Source of the DNA: Streptomyces capillispiralis
GTDB taxonomy: Bacteria; Actinomycetota; Actinomycetes; Streptomycetales; Streptomycetaceae
DNA length: 64,000 nucleotides
NCBI RefSeq assembly: GCF_007829875.1
Contig: NZ_VIWV01000001.1
Span: 7,824,001 to 7,888,000, forward strand
Reading direction: 5' to 3'
In this document: piece after piece, positions 55,097 through 63,978 of the stretch
Numbering within the stretch: position 1 is the stretch's first letter
Layout: each line of letters starts with the position of its first letter
Program-made: the position numbers and the translations under genes
Notes under the pieces: generated by a model
The model's database searches: none
The model's input: only the letters and a program-made list of their open reading frames with translations
What the model was told of the DNA's origin: nothing

Positions 55097-55912
55097 GTGC
55101 CCGAGAGTGGATGGTCGGCCGACCGCATCGACACCGAGAACGCGCACTCCGCGCGGATCTACGACTACATCCTCGGTGGCAAGGACTACTACCCGGCGGA
55201 CCAGGAGGCGGGCGACGCCATGGCACGGGAGTGGCCCGCGCTGCCCGTCCACATGCGCGCCAACCGGGACTGGATGAACCGGGCCGTGCGCTGGCTCGTC
55301 GAGGAAGCGGGGATGCGCCAGTTCCTGGACATCGGCACCGGCATCCCCACCTCCCCGAACCTTCACGAGATCGCCCAGTCGGTGGCTCCGGAGTCACGCG
55401 TGGTCTACGTCGACAACGACCCCATCGTCCTCACCCTCTCCCAGGGGCTCCTTTCCAGCACCCCCGAGGGACGGACCTCGTACATCGAGGCCGACTTCCG
55501 TGACCCGGCGAGCATCCTCGACGCCCCCGAACTGCGGGAGACCCTCGACCTGGACCGGCCGGTGGCCCTGACGGTCATCGCCATCGTCCACTTCGTCCTC
55601 GACGAGGACGACGCCGTCGGCATCGTCCGGCGGCTGCTGGAGCCGCTCCCGTCGGGCAGTTGCCTGGCGATGTCCATCGGCACGGCGGAGTTCGCCCCCG
55701 AGGAGATCGGGCGGGTGGCCCGCGAGTACGCGGCCCGCAACATGCCGATGCGACTGCGCACCATTGACGAGGCCCACGAGTTCTTCGAGGGCCTGGACCT
55801 GGTCGAGCCGGGCATCGTCCAGGTGCACAAGTGGCACCCGGACGGCACCGGCGAACAGGGCATCCGCGACGCGGACATCGGGATGTACGGAGCGGTCGCC
55901 CGCAAGCCGTAG
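55097..55912 (+). CDS. SAM-dependent methyltransferase (Methyltransf_19/DUF574 family)
   Basis: A 271-residue protein. The SAM motif I reads FLDIGTGIPTSPNLHE, followed by VVYVDNDPIVL and the conserved IYDYILGGKDYYPADQEAG near the N-terminus, which is diagnostic for this Streptomyces-rich family. Substrate unknown. GTG start with a GAAGGAGA site, 52 bases after the XRE-DUF5753 stop, so the two may be co-transcribed. Confidence 0.93.
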   Translation: MPESGWSADRIDTENAHSARIYDYILGGKDYYPADQEAGDAMAREWPALPVHMRANRDWMNRAVRWLVEEAGMRQFLDIGTGIPTSPNLHEIAQSVAPESRVVYVDNDPIVLTLSQGLLSSTPEGRTSYIEADFRDPASILDAPELRETLDLDRPVALTVIAIVHFVLDEDDAVGIVRRLLEPLPSGSCLAMSIGTAEFAPEEIGRVAREYAARNMPMRLRTIDEAHEFFEGLDLVEPGIVQVHKWHPDGTGEQGIRDADIGMYGAVARKP

Positions 55913-55920
55913 GGTCCGGC

Positions 55921-55950
55921 GGTCGCGGTCGCGGTCGCGGTCGCGGTCGC
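55921..55950. repeat. Hexanucleotide tandem repeat (GGTCGC, 5 copies)
   Basis: Five perfect copies directly follow the methyltransferase gene. This is probably a simple slippage repeat with no evident function. Confidence 0.9.
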
Positions 55951-56056
55951 GGGCGGGGGTCCGGGGCCGGGGGGTGCGGCAGTCGGCCGGGGGCCGGTGC
56001 CGAGGCCGCCCGGACCCGTACGCCGGTGGAGACCGCGCCCGCCGGCCGCGGCGACC

Positions 56057-56983
56057 TCAGCTCACCACCGTCTCCCAGGTGTCGACGGCGTAGTGGACCG
56101 CCATCCCGTTGCGGTCGTACAGGCGGGGGGCTCCGGTGGCGTTCTCCGTGTCCACACCGAGCCCGACGGTGTCCCGCCCCCGCGCGGCGAAGGCCGCGAA
56201 GGCGTGCCGCAGCAGGAAGCCGCCCAGGCCCCGGCCACGGGCCGCGGGCAGCACACCGACAGCGCGGATCCACCCCATGGCCTCACGGTCGTCGCGCGCC
56301 AGCAGGAAGCCCGCGTCGCCCAGCTCGTCGGTGGAGACGATCCACATCAGGGACCAGTCCAGCCCCTCGGCGTCCATGTCGTGCAGCCACATGTCGTACG
56401 CGCGAGGCTGGAAGCCGAAGTGGTCGGCGAACGACGCCTGGTACAGCTCGTGCACGCGCAACCGGTCCGCCTCGGCCGCGCAGTCGCGCACCCGGACACC
56501 GGCGGGGACCTCGGGGGGCAGGTCCTGGGCGGGGTCCACCGGCCGGCTCAGTACGTGGTACCGGCGTACGACCCGCCAGTCCCGCGCCCGGAGCAGCGCG
56601 GTGTCCAGGGTGGGCGCCACATTGAGGTGCAGGTGCACCACGGCCCGCCCGGCGCCGTTCTCCCGGGCCTTCTCCAGCGCCCTGGCCTCCATCGTTTCCA
56701 GCATCAGGGCGGCGGGCCGCTGGTGTTCGGGCAGGATGTACTGGTCGATGCCGATGCGTTCACCGCCGGACTCGTCCCACAGCAACCCGTACGCCACCAG
56801 TAGGCCGTCGTCCTCCACCAGCCAGGAGTCGCGCTCCAGATCGATTCCCGGACGCTTGAGGTCGGCCTCGACGGTGTGCAGGTCGGTCTCGGCTCGGCCG
56901 ATCTCGATCTCGTCGACCTTGTTGAGCAGGTCGGTGATGGCGGGCGCGTCGGTGAGCGCCGCGGGACGCGGTGAGTAGGGCAT
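56057..56983 (-). CDS. GNAT-family N-acetyltransferase (tandem domain)
   Basis: A 308-residue protein with two GNAT-like halves. The C-terminal half has a clear acetyl-CoA loop (VGVLPAARGRGLGGFLLRHA) and the closing GLGVDTENATGAPRLYDRNG block of mycothiol-synthase-like and tandem GNAT enzymes. The N-terminal half keeps the fold but lacks a good CoA loop. Substrate unknown. It lies 12 bases downstream of the WYL regulator gene on the same strand, suggesting co-transcription. Confidence 0.9.
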   Translation of the reverse strand: MPYSPRPAALTDAPAITDLLNKVDEIEIGRAETDLHTVEADLKRPGIDLERDSWLVEDDGLLVAYGLLWDESGGERIGIDQYILPEHQRPAALMLETMEARALEKARENGAGRAVVHLHLNVAPTLDTALLRARDWRVVRRYHVLSRPVDPAQDLPPEVPAGVRVRDCAAEADRLRVHELYQASFADHFGFQPRAYDMWLHDMDAEGLDWSLMWIVSTDELGDAGFLLARDDREAMGWIRAVGVLPAARGRGLGGFLLRHAFAAFAARGRDTVGLGVDTENATGAPRLYDRNGMAVHYAVDTWETVVS

Positions 56984-56995
56984 GAGGACCAAGGG

Positions 56996-58036
56996 TCAGG
57001 GGACGGGGCCCGCGGCGCAACGGCTTTTCCCACCCGGGGCGCGCGGGGCGGGCGGATCGGCCGCGGCCCGGGCGCAGCGACGCGCCAGGAGCGCGAAGGC
57101 GTCCCTGAGCTGCGGCGGGCCGACGACCTCCATGTCGGCGTCGAACCGGCCGAAGGAGGCGGCCAGGGCGGGCCACGACCACGAGCCCAGGACCAGCCGG
57201 CAGCGGTCCGGGCCGAGTTCCTCCACGACGCCGTCATGGGCGAAGGGGGAGACGGCGGCGGCGGGCAGGGAGAGGATCACCTCGCCGGTGCAGGGCCACT
57301 CGCCGCTGCCGCCCCCGCCCCGGAACCGGTCGGTGACGAAGGCCGCCACATCGCCTCCGGGCAGTTCGCGCGGGGTGAACCGGGGCCCGGTGGGGGTGCG
57401 CGGGGTGATCCGGTCGGCGCGGAAGGTGCGCCAGTCGCCGCGCTCCAGGTCGAAGGCGACCAGGTACCAGCGCCCGCCCCAGGTCACGAGGTGGTGCGGT
57501 TCCACCCGTCTCGGCGTGGCTTCCCCGGACCCGGATTCCGGCGGGGTGGCGGGGGTGTGGTCGAAGCGCAGCACTTCGCGGGCGTGCACGGCGGAACTCA
57601 GCGTCATCAGCAGCCTGCCGTCGACGGGCGGGCGCGGTCGGGCGGTGGGCTGCTCGACGGCGGTCACCTGGAGCAGGTCGATGCGGTGGCGCAGCCGTGC
57701 GGGCATGACCTGCCGGACGGTGGCCAGCGCGCGGGCCGCGTCGTCCCGGACCCCGGCGCCGGTGGTGGCGGCGGTCCGGAGCGCCACGGCGAGGGCGACG
57801 GCCTGCTCGTCGTCGAACAGCAGCGGCGGCAGTCGCGTGCCCGCGTCCAGCCGGTACCCGCCGTCGGGCCCCTTGAAGGCCACGACCGGATACCCCAGCT
57901 CGCGCAGCCGGTCGACGTCACGGCGCACGGTGCGCGGACTGACGTCCAGCCGCTCGGCCAGCAGCGCGCCCGGCCAGTCGCGGCGTGCCTGGAGCAGGGA
58001 GAGCAGCGACAGCAGTCGCGCTGATGTCTTCGGCAT
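56996..58036 (-). CDS. WYL-domain transcriptional regulator (YafY-like)
   Basis: A 346-residue regulator. The N-terminal helix-turn-helix carries LLSLLQARRDWPGALLAERL and VSPRTVRRDVDRLRELGYPV. The WYL domain follows with GGRWYLVAFDLERGDWRTFR, then RADRI, and a WCX C-terminus. WYL proteins sense ligands or nucleic acids and regulate DNA damage or defence genes. The ATG at 58036 fits the family start. The divergent gene at 58304 is an AlkZ-like protein, a plausible target. Confidence 0.92.
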   Translation of the reverse strand: MPKTSARLLSLLSLLQARRDWPGALLAERLDVSPRTVRRDVDRLRELGYPVVAFKGPDGGYRLDAGTRLPPLLFDDEQAVALAVALRTAATTGAGVRDDAARALATVRQVMPARLRHRIDLLQVTAVEQPTARPRPPVDGRLLMTLSSAVHAREVLRFDHTPATPPESGSGEATPRRVEPHHLVTWGGRWYLVAFDLERGDWRTFRADRITPRTPTGPRFTPRELPGGDVAAFVTDRFRGGGGSGEWPCTGEVILSLPAAAVSPFAHDGVVEELGPDRCRLVLGSWSWPALAASFGRFDADMEVVGPPQLRDAFALLARRCARAAADPPAPRAPGGKSRCAAGPVP

Positions 58037-58303
58037 GCCGCCGATTCTGCCTCGGGAAGAGGACACGTCCTGACCGCTTCGCCTGCGACGGTTCTCCCGT
58101 GCCCGACGCGAGACGCCGGGCGACCACATGCGCCGGGTGCTGACGCACCTCATCGCCGAGACCGCCCAGCACGCCGGACACGCCGACATCCCGCGCGAGA
58201 CGCTCGACGGACGGACGTCCGGCTGACGGCCACCGCGCCGCACCCGGTGCACGTGACACGCCCGCCCGTCCCTCGACCCCACACCCGTACTGGAGACATC
58301 CCG

Positions 58304-59407
58304 ATGACCGTGCTCACCCTCCGGGCGCTCAACCGCGCGACGCTTGCCCGGCAGTTGCTGCTCTACCGCGCCGACCTGCCCGTGCGCGACGCCGTGGGCC
58401 ACCTCGGCGGGCTGCAGGCGCAGGAACCGCAGGAGCCGTTCGTCGGACTCTGGTCGCGGCTGCGCGCCTTCGCCCCGGCGGCGCTGGACGACCGGCTCAC
58501 CGGCCGGCAGCTGGTGCGGACCCACCTCATGCGCCGCACCGTCCACCTCGTCACCTCGGACGACGCCCTGGCCTGGCGCGCCCGCCACGCCGCCATGCTG
58601 CGCCTGCGGGTGCTCGGCGTGTACCGGCGCGACTTCGCCGGGGTGGACCTCGACCGGCTCGCCGCGGCCGGCCGGGAGGTGATGGCCGACGGCGAGCCCC
58701 GCACGATGAGCGAACTGGCCCGGGCGGTCGCCGCACGGCAGCCGGGGCCGACGGGGCGGGCGCTGGGGGAGATGCTGGTCGCCGCGCTCCTGCCGGTGGC
58801 GCAGCTGCCGCCGCGCGGGCTGTGGCGGACGAAGGCGGGAGTGCGCAACGCGCTGCTCTCGTCCTGGCTGGGGCGCGAGGTCGACCCCCTGCCCCCGGAC
58901 GCCACCGACCCCGTCGGCCAGGCGCTGGTGCGGCGCTATCTCGCCGCGTTCGGCCCGGCGGCCACGGCCGATCTGCGCGCCTGGTGCGGGCTGGCCGGTC
59001 TGCCGGCCGCCGTCGTCGCGATGAGGGAGGAACTGGTCGCCTTCCGCGACGAGCGGGGCCGGGAACTGCTGGACCTTCCCGGCGCGCCGCGCCCCGACCC
59101 CGGCACACCCGCCCCGGTCCGGTTCCTGCCAGCGTTCGACAACGCCGTCCTCGGCTACCACGACCGCGGCCGGATCATCGACGACGCCCACCGCGGCCTG
59201 TCGGTCGCCGGTGAGCGCGTCGTCCTGGTCGACGGCCGGGTGGCCGCGACCTGGACCGTCGACGCCGGCACCGGCGCCGTGACCGTCACCCCGCTGCGGC
59301 CCTTCTCGGTGACGGACCGGGACACGGTGGCCGAGGAGGGGCGGGCCCTGGCCGGCTTCCTCTCCGACGGTGCCGGCGGGGACGTGCGGATCTCCGCACC
59401 CCGCTGA
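58304..59407 (+). CDS. Winged-helix DNA-binding protein (AlkZ/HTH_42 family)
   Basis: A 367-residue protein of the HTH_42 family, which includes the AlkZ and YcaQ DNA glycosylases. Family blocks are HLGGLQAQEPQEPFVGLWSR, the LVRTHLMRRTVHLV block and RFLPAFDNAVLGYHDR. The QxQ-type motif of active glycosylases appears as LQAQEP. It may repair alkylated or crosslinked DNA, or merely bind DNA. The ATG at 58304 begins the conserved region. It is divergent from the WYL regulator. Confidence 0.88.
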   Translation: MTVLTLRALNRATLARQLLLYRADLPVRDAVGHLGGLQAQEPQEPFVGLWSRLRAFAPAALDDRLTGRQLVRTHLMRRTVHLVTSDDALAWRARHAAMLRLRVLGVYRRDFAGVDLDRLAAAGREVMADGEPRTMSELARAVAARQPGPTGRALGEMLVAALLPVAQLPPRGLWRTKAGVRNALLSSWLGREVDPLPPDATDPVGQALVRRYLAAFGPAATADLRAWCGLAGLPAAVVAMREELVAFRDERGRELLDLPGAPRPDPGTPAPVRFLPAFDNAVLGYHDRGRIIDDAHRGLSVAGERVVLVDGRVAATWTVDAGTGAVTVTPLRPFSVTDRDTVAEEGRALAGFLSDGAGGDVRISAPR

Positions 59408-59448
59408 CGGGGGACGCCCCAGGACGCTCCCGCCGGCGGGTGGTGCGG

Positions 59449-60249
59449 TCAGTGCGCGGTGCGTGCGTGATGGTGTTCGGCGAGGACCGCCGCCATGAGT
59501 TCCGGGTCGAGGACCGAGGCGTCGGCGAGGCGGGTGGAGGCGGTCAGGGAGTTCAGCAGGGCCTTGGTGACGCGCAGGGCGGGGGCGGGCCGCCGCAGGA
59601 CGGGCTTGGCCCAGTCGGCGACGGCCGCGTCGAGAGCGTCGGCGGGGACGACCTTCTGCAGGATCGACAGGGTGTGGGCCTCCTCGGCGTCGAAGACGCG
59701 TCCGGTGAGGATGATGTCGCGCACCCGGGCGGCACCGGCCTCGCTGATCAGTCGGGGAAGCAGCCCGCCCCACGCGGTGGGCAGACCGAGGGCGAGTTCG
59801 GGCAGGCGGAAGCTCGCGGTGTCGGCGCCGACGCGCAGGTCGCAGGCGAGGGCGAGGGCGAGCCCCGCCCCGATGGCCCGCCCCTGGACGCGGGCGATGG
59901 TGACGGCGGGGTTGGAGGTCAGCGCCTCGCACACGCGCCGCGCCATGGTGCCGGAGGCGCGGACGCCGCCCCCGGTGGGGTCGTGGGCGAGGTGCTCGGC
60001 GAACTCGCTGCGGTCGCCGCCGAGACAGAAGTCGTCACCGGCGGCGGCCAGCACCAGGACCCGTACCTCCGGATCCTGCTCGTCGAGGACGGTGAGGAGG
60101 TCGCCCAGCATGACGTCGGTGACGGCGTTGCCCTGCTCGGGGACGTTCAGTTCGACGGTGAGGAGGGGGCCCTGCCGGTGGGTGCGCAGGGTCATGAGGG
60201 TCCGGTCGACGGGGAGCGCGTGGATCTCGGCGAGAGGCAGGGCGTTCAT
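59449..60249 (-). CDS. Enoyl-CoA hydratase/isomerase family protein
   Basis: A 266-residue crotonase-fold protein. The oxyanion-hole segments are AAAGDDFCLGGDRSEF and QGRAIGAGLALALACDLRVG. A possible catalytic acid lies in LPELALGLPTAWGGLLPRLI. The first 18 residues may not be translated, since another ATG sits at codon 19. It overlaps the P450 gene upstream by four bases (ATGA), so it is part of the conservon-linked operon. Substrate unknown. Confidence 0.92.
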   Translation of the reverse strand: MNALPLAEIHALPVDRTLMTLRTHRQGPLLTVELNVPEQGNAVTDVMLGDLLTVLDEQDPEVRVLVLAAAGDDFCLGGDRSEFAEHLAHDPTGGGVRASGTMARRVCEALTSNPAVTIARVQGRAIGAGLALALACDLRVGADTASFRLPELALGLPTAWGGLLPRLISEAGAARVRDIILTGRVFDAEEAHTLSILQKVVPADALDAAVADWAKPVLRRPAPALRVTKALLNSLTASTRLADASVLDPELMAAVLAEHHHARTAH

Positions 60250-61511
60250 GTCGTGACCTTCAGGGAGGTGATGCGACGGAAGACGACCCGGGAGGTGTCG
60301 TAGGCGGGGGGAGCGGTGGGCCGCAGCGTGGGGAAGCGCCGCAGCACCTGGGTGAGCAGTTCACGGGCCTCGAGCCGGGCGAGGGCCGCTCCGAGGCAGT
60401 AGTGGGCGCCGCCGCCGAAGGTGAGGTGGCCGCCGCCGCGCCGGATGTCGAAGAGCTCCGGGTCGGGGTTGCGGCGGGGGTCGTGGGCCGCCGCCCCGTA
60501 CAGCACGTGGACGGTGGTGTCCTTGGGGACCGGGGTGCCGGCGAGGACGGTGTCGTCGGCGGCGATACGGGAGTTCAGCCAGACGGGCGGGTCGTAGCGC
60601 AGCGTCTCCTCGACCGCGTCGTCGATGTGCTGCGGGTGCGCGCGCAGCCATGCCGCGCGGGAGGGGTCCTGGGTGAGCAGCCACACGGCGTTGGTGAGCA
60701 GGACCGCGGTGGTCTCCAGCGAGGCGATGGTGATGAACATCGTCAGGTCGTAGACCACTTGGTCGGCGGTGGCGCGGTCGTCGGGGTACTGGGCGTCCCA
60801 GTAGTGGATCCAGCCGGTGAGGACATCGTTGCCAGGGCGGGCCCGCCGCTGCCGGATCAGCTCGGTGAAGTAGGCCCGCATCTCCAGCGTGGCCTGCGCC
60901 GACACGGCGAGTTCGCTCTTGGTGGGCAGCAGTTCCTGGGCGTAGACCTGCCGGTGGGTGAAGTCGAGGATGCGCGCGTGGTCCTCGGCGGGGATGCCGA
61001 GCCACTCGCCGACGGTCCGCACCGGGAGCCGCTCGCCGACCGTGCGGACGAAGTCGGCCTCCCCGTCGGCGCGCAGCCGTGCGCCGAGGTCGTCCAGCAG
61101 GGAGGCGGTCAGGGCGGCGATGCCGGGACGCATGGCCTCCAGCGTGCCGCGGTCGAACGGATTGCCCAGGGCCCGGCGCTGGCAGGTGTGGGTGGGCGCG
61201 TTGAGGCGGATGAGGGTGCGGGTCATCTCCTGGGTGGCGGGTGCCTGCCACCGCTCCGGGTCCGGCTGGCGTTCCTGCCAGGCGAAGTCCGGCACCAGCC
61301 AGTTCCTGCCGCGCAGGACCTGGCTGCATGCCTCGAACCCGGTGACGAAGTAGCCGCCCCAGGGGGCACGGACGACGTCCCCCAGGGCGCGCATGTCCTC
61401 CCAGACGGGGAGGGGATTGGCGTGGCCTTCTTCGGAACGCAGGCGGCGGAGGAGGGAGATGACGGCTCGGCGGTCGGTGGTGGTGCCGCGTATGTTGCCA
61501 ACGGCGGTCAC
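60246..61511 (-). CDS. Cytochrome P450
   Basis: A 421-residue class I bacterial P450. The heme loop is FGGGAHYCLGAALAR with the Cys ligand, the K-helix has ETLR (a proper EXXR), and the I-helix reads ITIASLETTAVLL. GTG start. It lies between an EXXR-less P450 upstream and an enoyl-CoA hydratase downstream. This pairing recalls the CYP157/CYP154 pairs of Streptomyces conservons; assignment to CYP154 is only a guess from context. The soluble oxygenase would need ferredoxin partners encoded elsewhere. Confidence 0.93.
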   Translation of the reverse strand: MTAVGNIRGTTTDRRAVISLLRRLRSEEGHANPLPVWEDMRALGDVVRAPWGGYFVTGFEACSQVLRGRNWLVPDFAWQERQPDPERWQAPATQEMTRTLIRLNAPTHTCQRRALGNPFDRGTLEAMRPGIAALTASLLDDLGARLRADGEADFVRTVGERLPVRTVGEWLGIPAEDHARILDFTHRQVYAQELLPTKSELAVSAQATLEMRAYFTELIRQRRARPGNDVLTGWIHYWDAQYPDDRATADQVVYDLTMFITIASLETTAVLLTNAVWLLTQDPSRAAWLRAHPQHIDDAVEETLRYDPPVWLNSRIAADDTVLAGTPVPKDTTVHVLYGAAAHDPRRNPDPELFDIRRGGGHLTFGGGAHYCLGAALARLEARELLTQVLRRFPTLRPTAPPAYDTSRVVFRRITSLKVTT

Positions 61512-61617
61512 GCAGAGCTCCTTTGGCTGGGCGCTACCGATCGATACCGCCGGAACCTACCCTTCCTCCCTCCTGTGTCATGCGCCTCTGCGTGTTGCTC
61601 CCGTCACATGCCGTGCA

Positions 61618-62970
61618 TCAGACCCGGAATATGTCCAGGAAACTGCTCCAGAATCCCTTCTTCCGCGCCGGTTCCTGCCGGATCGGCGTGGCCGTCGCCG
61701 TGGCCGCCGGGAGGGGCTGCTGGGCGTTTCCGGCCGCCACCCGGTCCTGCAGCGCGGCCGCCATGCGGGTGGCCGGCGTGGGGCTGAAGGTCACGGGCAG
61801 CGAGACCAGGGCCCGGTGGAAGGGGCCGGGCCGCCACTGCAGTTCCTCCCCGGGCACGGCCAGGGTGAGGTCGGGCAGCGCGTTGAGGAGCCGTTCGATC
61901 GCCGTGGTCGCGATGACCTGCGCCGGGTCCTTGGCGGGGCAGGCGTGCGGGCCGGCGCCCCACGCGAGGTGGGCGCCCTTGCTGTGCGTGCGGCGGGCCT
62001 CGGCCAGCGCGGGGTCGCTGTTGGCGCCCGCGAAGGAGATCACGACCGGGGTGTTGGCCTCCACCACGTAGCCGCCCAGGTCGACGTCGCGCACCGGGTA
62101 GTGCGTGGCGTAGTTGGCGATGGGCGTCTGGTTCCACAGCACGTGGTCGAGGGCCTCCTCGATCAGCATGCCGCTCTGCCGGCCGCCCGCGCCGGACAGC
62201 AGCAGCACCAGGGCGTTGCCGATGAGGTTGCGCTCGGGCTCGACGCCCGCGCCCATCAGCATGACCAGCTGGTCCTTGAGCTCCTCGTCGGTCAGCCCGG
62301 CCGGGTGCTGGATCAGCCACGAGGTGACGTCGTCGCCGGGCTGGCGCCGCTTGAGCGCGATCAGCTCCATGAGGCAGGCGGTGAGGTCCTCGTTGGCGCG
62401 CAGCGCGTCCTTGCCGTCGAAGATCGCCGACATGGCGGTGGTGAGGGTGTCACCGATGTCCGCCGGGCAGCCGAACAGCTTGTTGAACAGCAGCAGCGGC
62501 AGCAGCTTGGCGTAGTCGTTGAGGAGGTCGGCGCGGCCCCGCTCGCTGAACTGGTCCAGGAGGTAGTCGGCGATCGGCTCGACGTCACGCCGGATCCGGG
62601 TGATGTTGAGCTGGGCCAGACTGTCGACCACGGCCTTGCGCAGCCGCAGATGCACGGCACCGTCGGTGAAGAGGCAGTTGGGCCGGTACGCCATCATCGG
62701 CAGCACCGGGTTGTCCATGCCGATGCGGCCCTCGTTCAGCGCCTTCCAGCGGCGGGCGTCCCGCGCGAACAGCTCGGTGTTCTGCAGCACGCGCAGCGCC
62801 GTCTCGTGGCCGACGACCAGGGTGGCGTCGGCGCCGGGGGCGAGCTCCACGGGGCCGGCCGGGGCGTGGGCGCGCAGCCGGTCGTAGACCCCCTGGGGGT
62901 CGGCGGCGAACGAGGCGTCGTGCATGGGGCATCTGCTGACGGTGCCGGCAGATGTGGGCTGTGGATCCAT
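61618..62970 (-). CDS. Cytochrome P450 lacking EXXR (CYP157-like)
   Basis: A 450-residue P450. The heme loop WGAGPHACPAKDPA keeps the Cys ligand. The K-helix reads EEALDHVLWNQTP, so the usual Glu-x-x-Arg is absent and a DHVLW stands in its place. CYP157 proteins are known to lack EXXR and have an E-x-x-L-W type motif, and they sit in conservons. About 40 residues after the P450 fold form a Thr/Ala-rich tail ending KKGFWSSFLDIFRV, which could be amphipathic. It is read between the GTPase gene and the second P450. Confidence 0.9.
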   Translation of the reverse strand: MDPQPTSAGTVSRCPMHDASFAADPQGVYDRLRAHAPAGPVELAPGADATLVVGHETALRVLQNTELFARDARRWKALNEGRIGMDNPVLPMMAYRPNCLFTDGAVHLRLRKAVVDSLAQLNITRIRRDVEPIADYLLDQFSERGRADLLNDYAKLLPLLLFNKLFGCPADIGDTLTTAMSAIFDGKDALRANEDLTACLMELIALKRRQPGDDVTSWLIQHPAGLTDEELKDQLVMLMGAGVEPERNLIGNALVLLLSGAGGRQSGMLIEEALDHVLWNQTPIANYATHYPVRDVDLGGYVVEANTPVVISFAGANSDPALAEARRTHSKGAHLAWGAGPHACPAKDPAQVIATTAIERLLNALPDLTLAVPGEELQWRPGPFHRALVSLPVTFSPTPATRMAAALQDRVAAGNAQQPLPAATATATPIRQEPARKKGFWSSFLDIFRV

Positions 62971-63026
62971 GAAGTCTTCCTTAGTGATCCGGGAACCACG
63001 GTTCCCGGGCCGGGGACGCGGAGCGG

Positions 63027-63629
63027 TCAGGCCGCACGTTCGAGCAGGTGTCTCACCAGTGCGATGAGCGCCTGGGCCGAGGACTGCTGCTCGCGGGCGT
63101 CGCAGTAGACGACGGGGGTGTCCGGGAGCAGGTCGAGCGCCTCACGGACCTCCGCCACGCTGTACGTGGCGGAGGGGTCGAAGCAGTTGACGGCGATGGC
63201 GTACTCCAGGCCGTACCGCTCGATGAGGTCGATGACGGGGAAGGTCTCCTCCAGCCGTCCCGGGTCGACCAGGAGCAGCGCCCCCAGGGCGCCGCGGGCC
63301 ATGTCCTCCCACAGCTGCATGAAGCGCTGCTGTCCCGGGGTACCGAACAGGTACAGCACCAGGTCGTCGCTGAGGGTGAGGCGGCCGAAGTCCAGGGCGA
63401 CCGTGGTGGTGGTCTTGTCCGTCACGCCCCTGAGGTCGTCGACGTGGACGGACGCCTGGGTCATCTTCTCCTCGGTGCGCAGCGGAGTGATCTCCGACAG
63501 CGAGCCGATGAAGGTCGTCTTGCCCACGGCGAAATGCCCGACGACCAGAATCTTGGCGGCGTTGGTCACCGCGCTGGAGACGTAGATGGACTTCTGGGCC
63601 GTCTCAGCCGATGAGGGATTGGAGTCCAT
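63027..63629 (-). CDS. Conservon small GTPase (CvnD-like)
   Basis: A 200-residue MglA/Ras-like ATP/GTP-binding protein. The P-loop is GHFAVGKTT (31-39), switch-II-like LFGTPGQQRF follows, then LLVDPGR, and NCFD takes the place of NKxD. These features match conservon GTPases. The ATG at 63629 lies inside the end of the DUF742 gene (26-base overlap), the standard CvnC-CvnD order. In this system a membrane kinase (CvnA) and a roadblock protein (CvnB) should lie just beyond the right edge. The GTPase is thought to act as a membrane-complex switch. Confidence 0.94.
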   Translation of the reverse strand: MDSNPSSAETAQKSIYVSSAVTNAAKILVVGHFAVGKTTFIGSLSEITPLRTEEKMTQASVHVDDLRGVTDKTTTTVALDFGRLTLSDDLVLYLFGTPGQQRFMQLWEDMARGALGALLLVDPGRLEETFPVIDLIERYGLEYAIAVNCFDPSATYSVAEVREALDLLPDTPVVYCDAREQQSSAQALIALVRHLLERAA

Positions 63630-63978
63630 GCAGAACCTTCTCGAGGGTCGCTCTGTCAACGTTCTGGGCCCGGGGCGGCTCGGCCCGGCGCAGCAGGTGC
63701 CCCTGTTCCGATAAGTCGGTGAGCAGCAGCCGAGCCACCCCTACGGGCAGGCCGAGGTGGCCGGCCACCTCGGCGACCGACAGGTAGCCACCCGCGCACA
63801 GCTCCCAGATCGCCCGGACCTCGGGACCGGCTCCGAGCGGAAGGGTCCGCTCGGGAGCCAGGGTGACCAGGGTGTGCAGTGCCAGTTCGTCCGCGGACGG
63901 CAGGCTCCGGCCACCCGTGATCACATAGGAGCGGACGAAGTCACTGGTGACGGATGCTTCTTCGCCGGGCGTGGTCAT
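63604..63978 (-). CDS. Conservon DUF742 protein (CvnC-like)
   Basis: A 124-residue DUF742 protein. The winged-helix-like core contains LCAGGYLSVAEVAGHLGLPV and LLLTDLSEQGHLLRR, and the N-terminus VRSYVITGGRS is diagnostic. The ATG is at 63978, and its 3' end overlaps the GTPase start. CvnC proteins act with CvnA, CvnB and CvnD in conserved Streptomyces signalling operons; their biochemical role is unclear. The upstream genes are outside the window. Confidence 0.94.
   Translation of the reverse strand: MTTPGEEASVTSDFVRSYVITGGRSLPSADELALHTLVTLAPERTLPLGAGPEVRAIWELCAGGYLSVAEVAGHLGLPVGVARLLLTDLSEQGHLLRRAEPPRAQNVDRATLEKVLHGLQSLIG

Noticed and set aside
55921..55950. GGTCGC repeat as a regulatory element
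   Set aside because: A short GC-rich slippage repeat directly after a stop codon, with no symmetry or conservation evidence.
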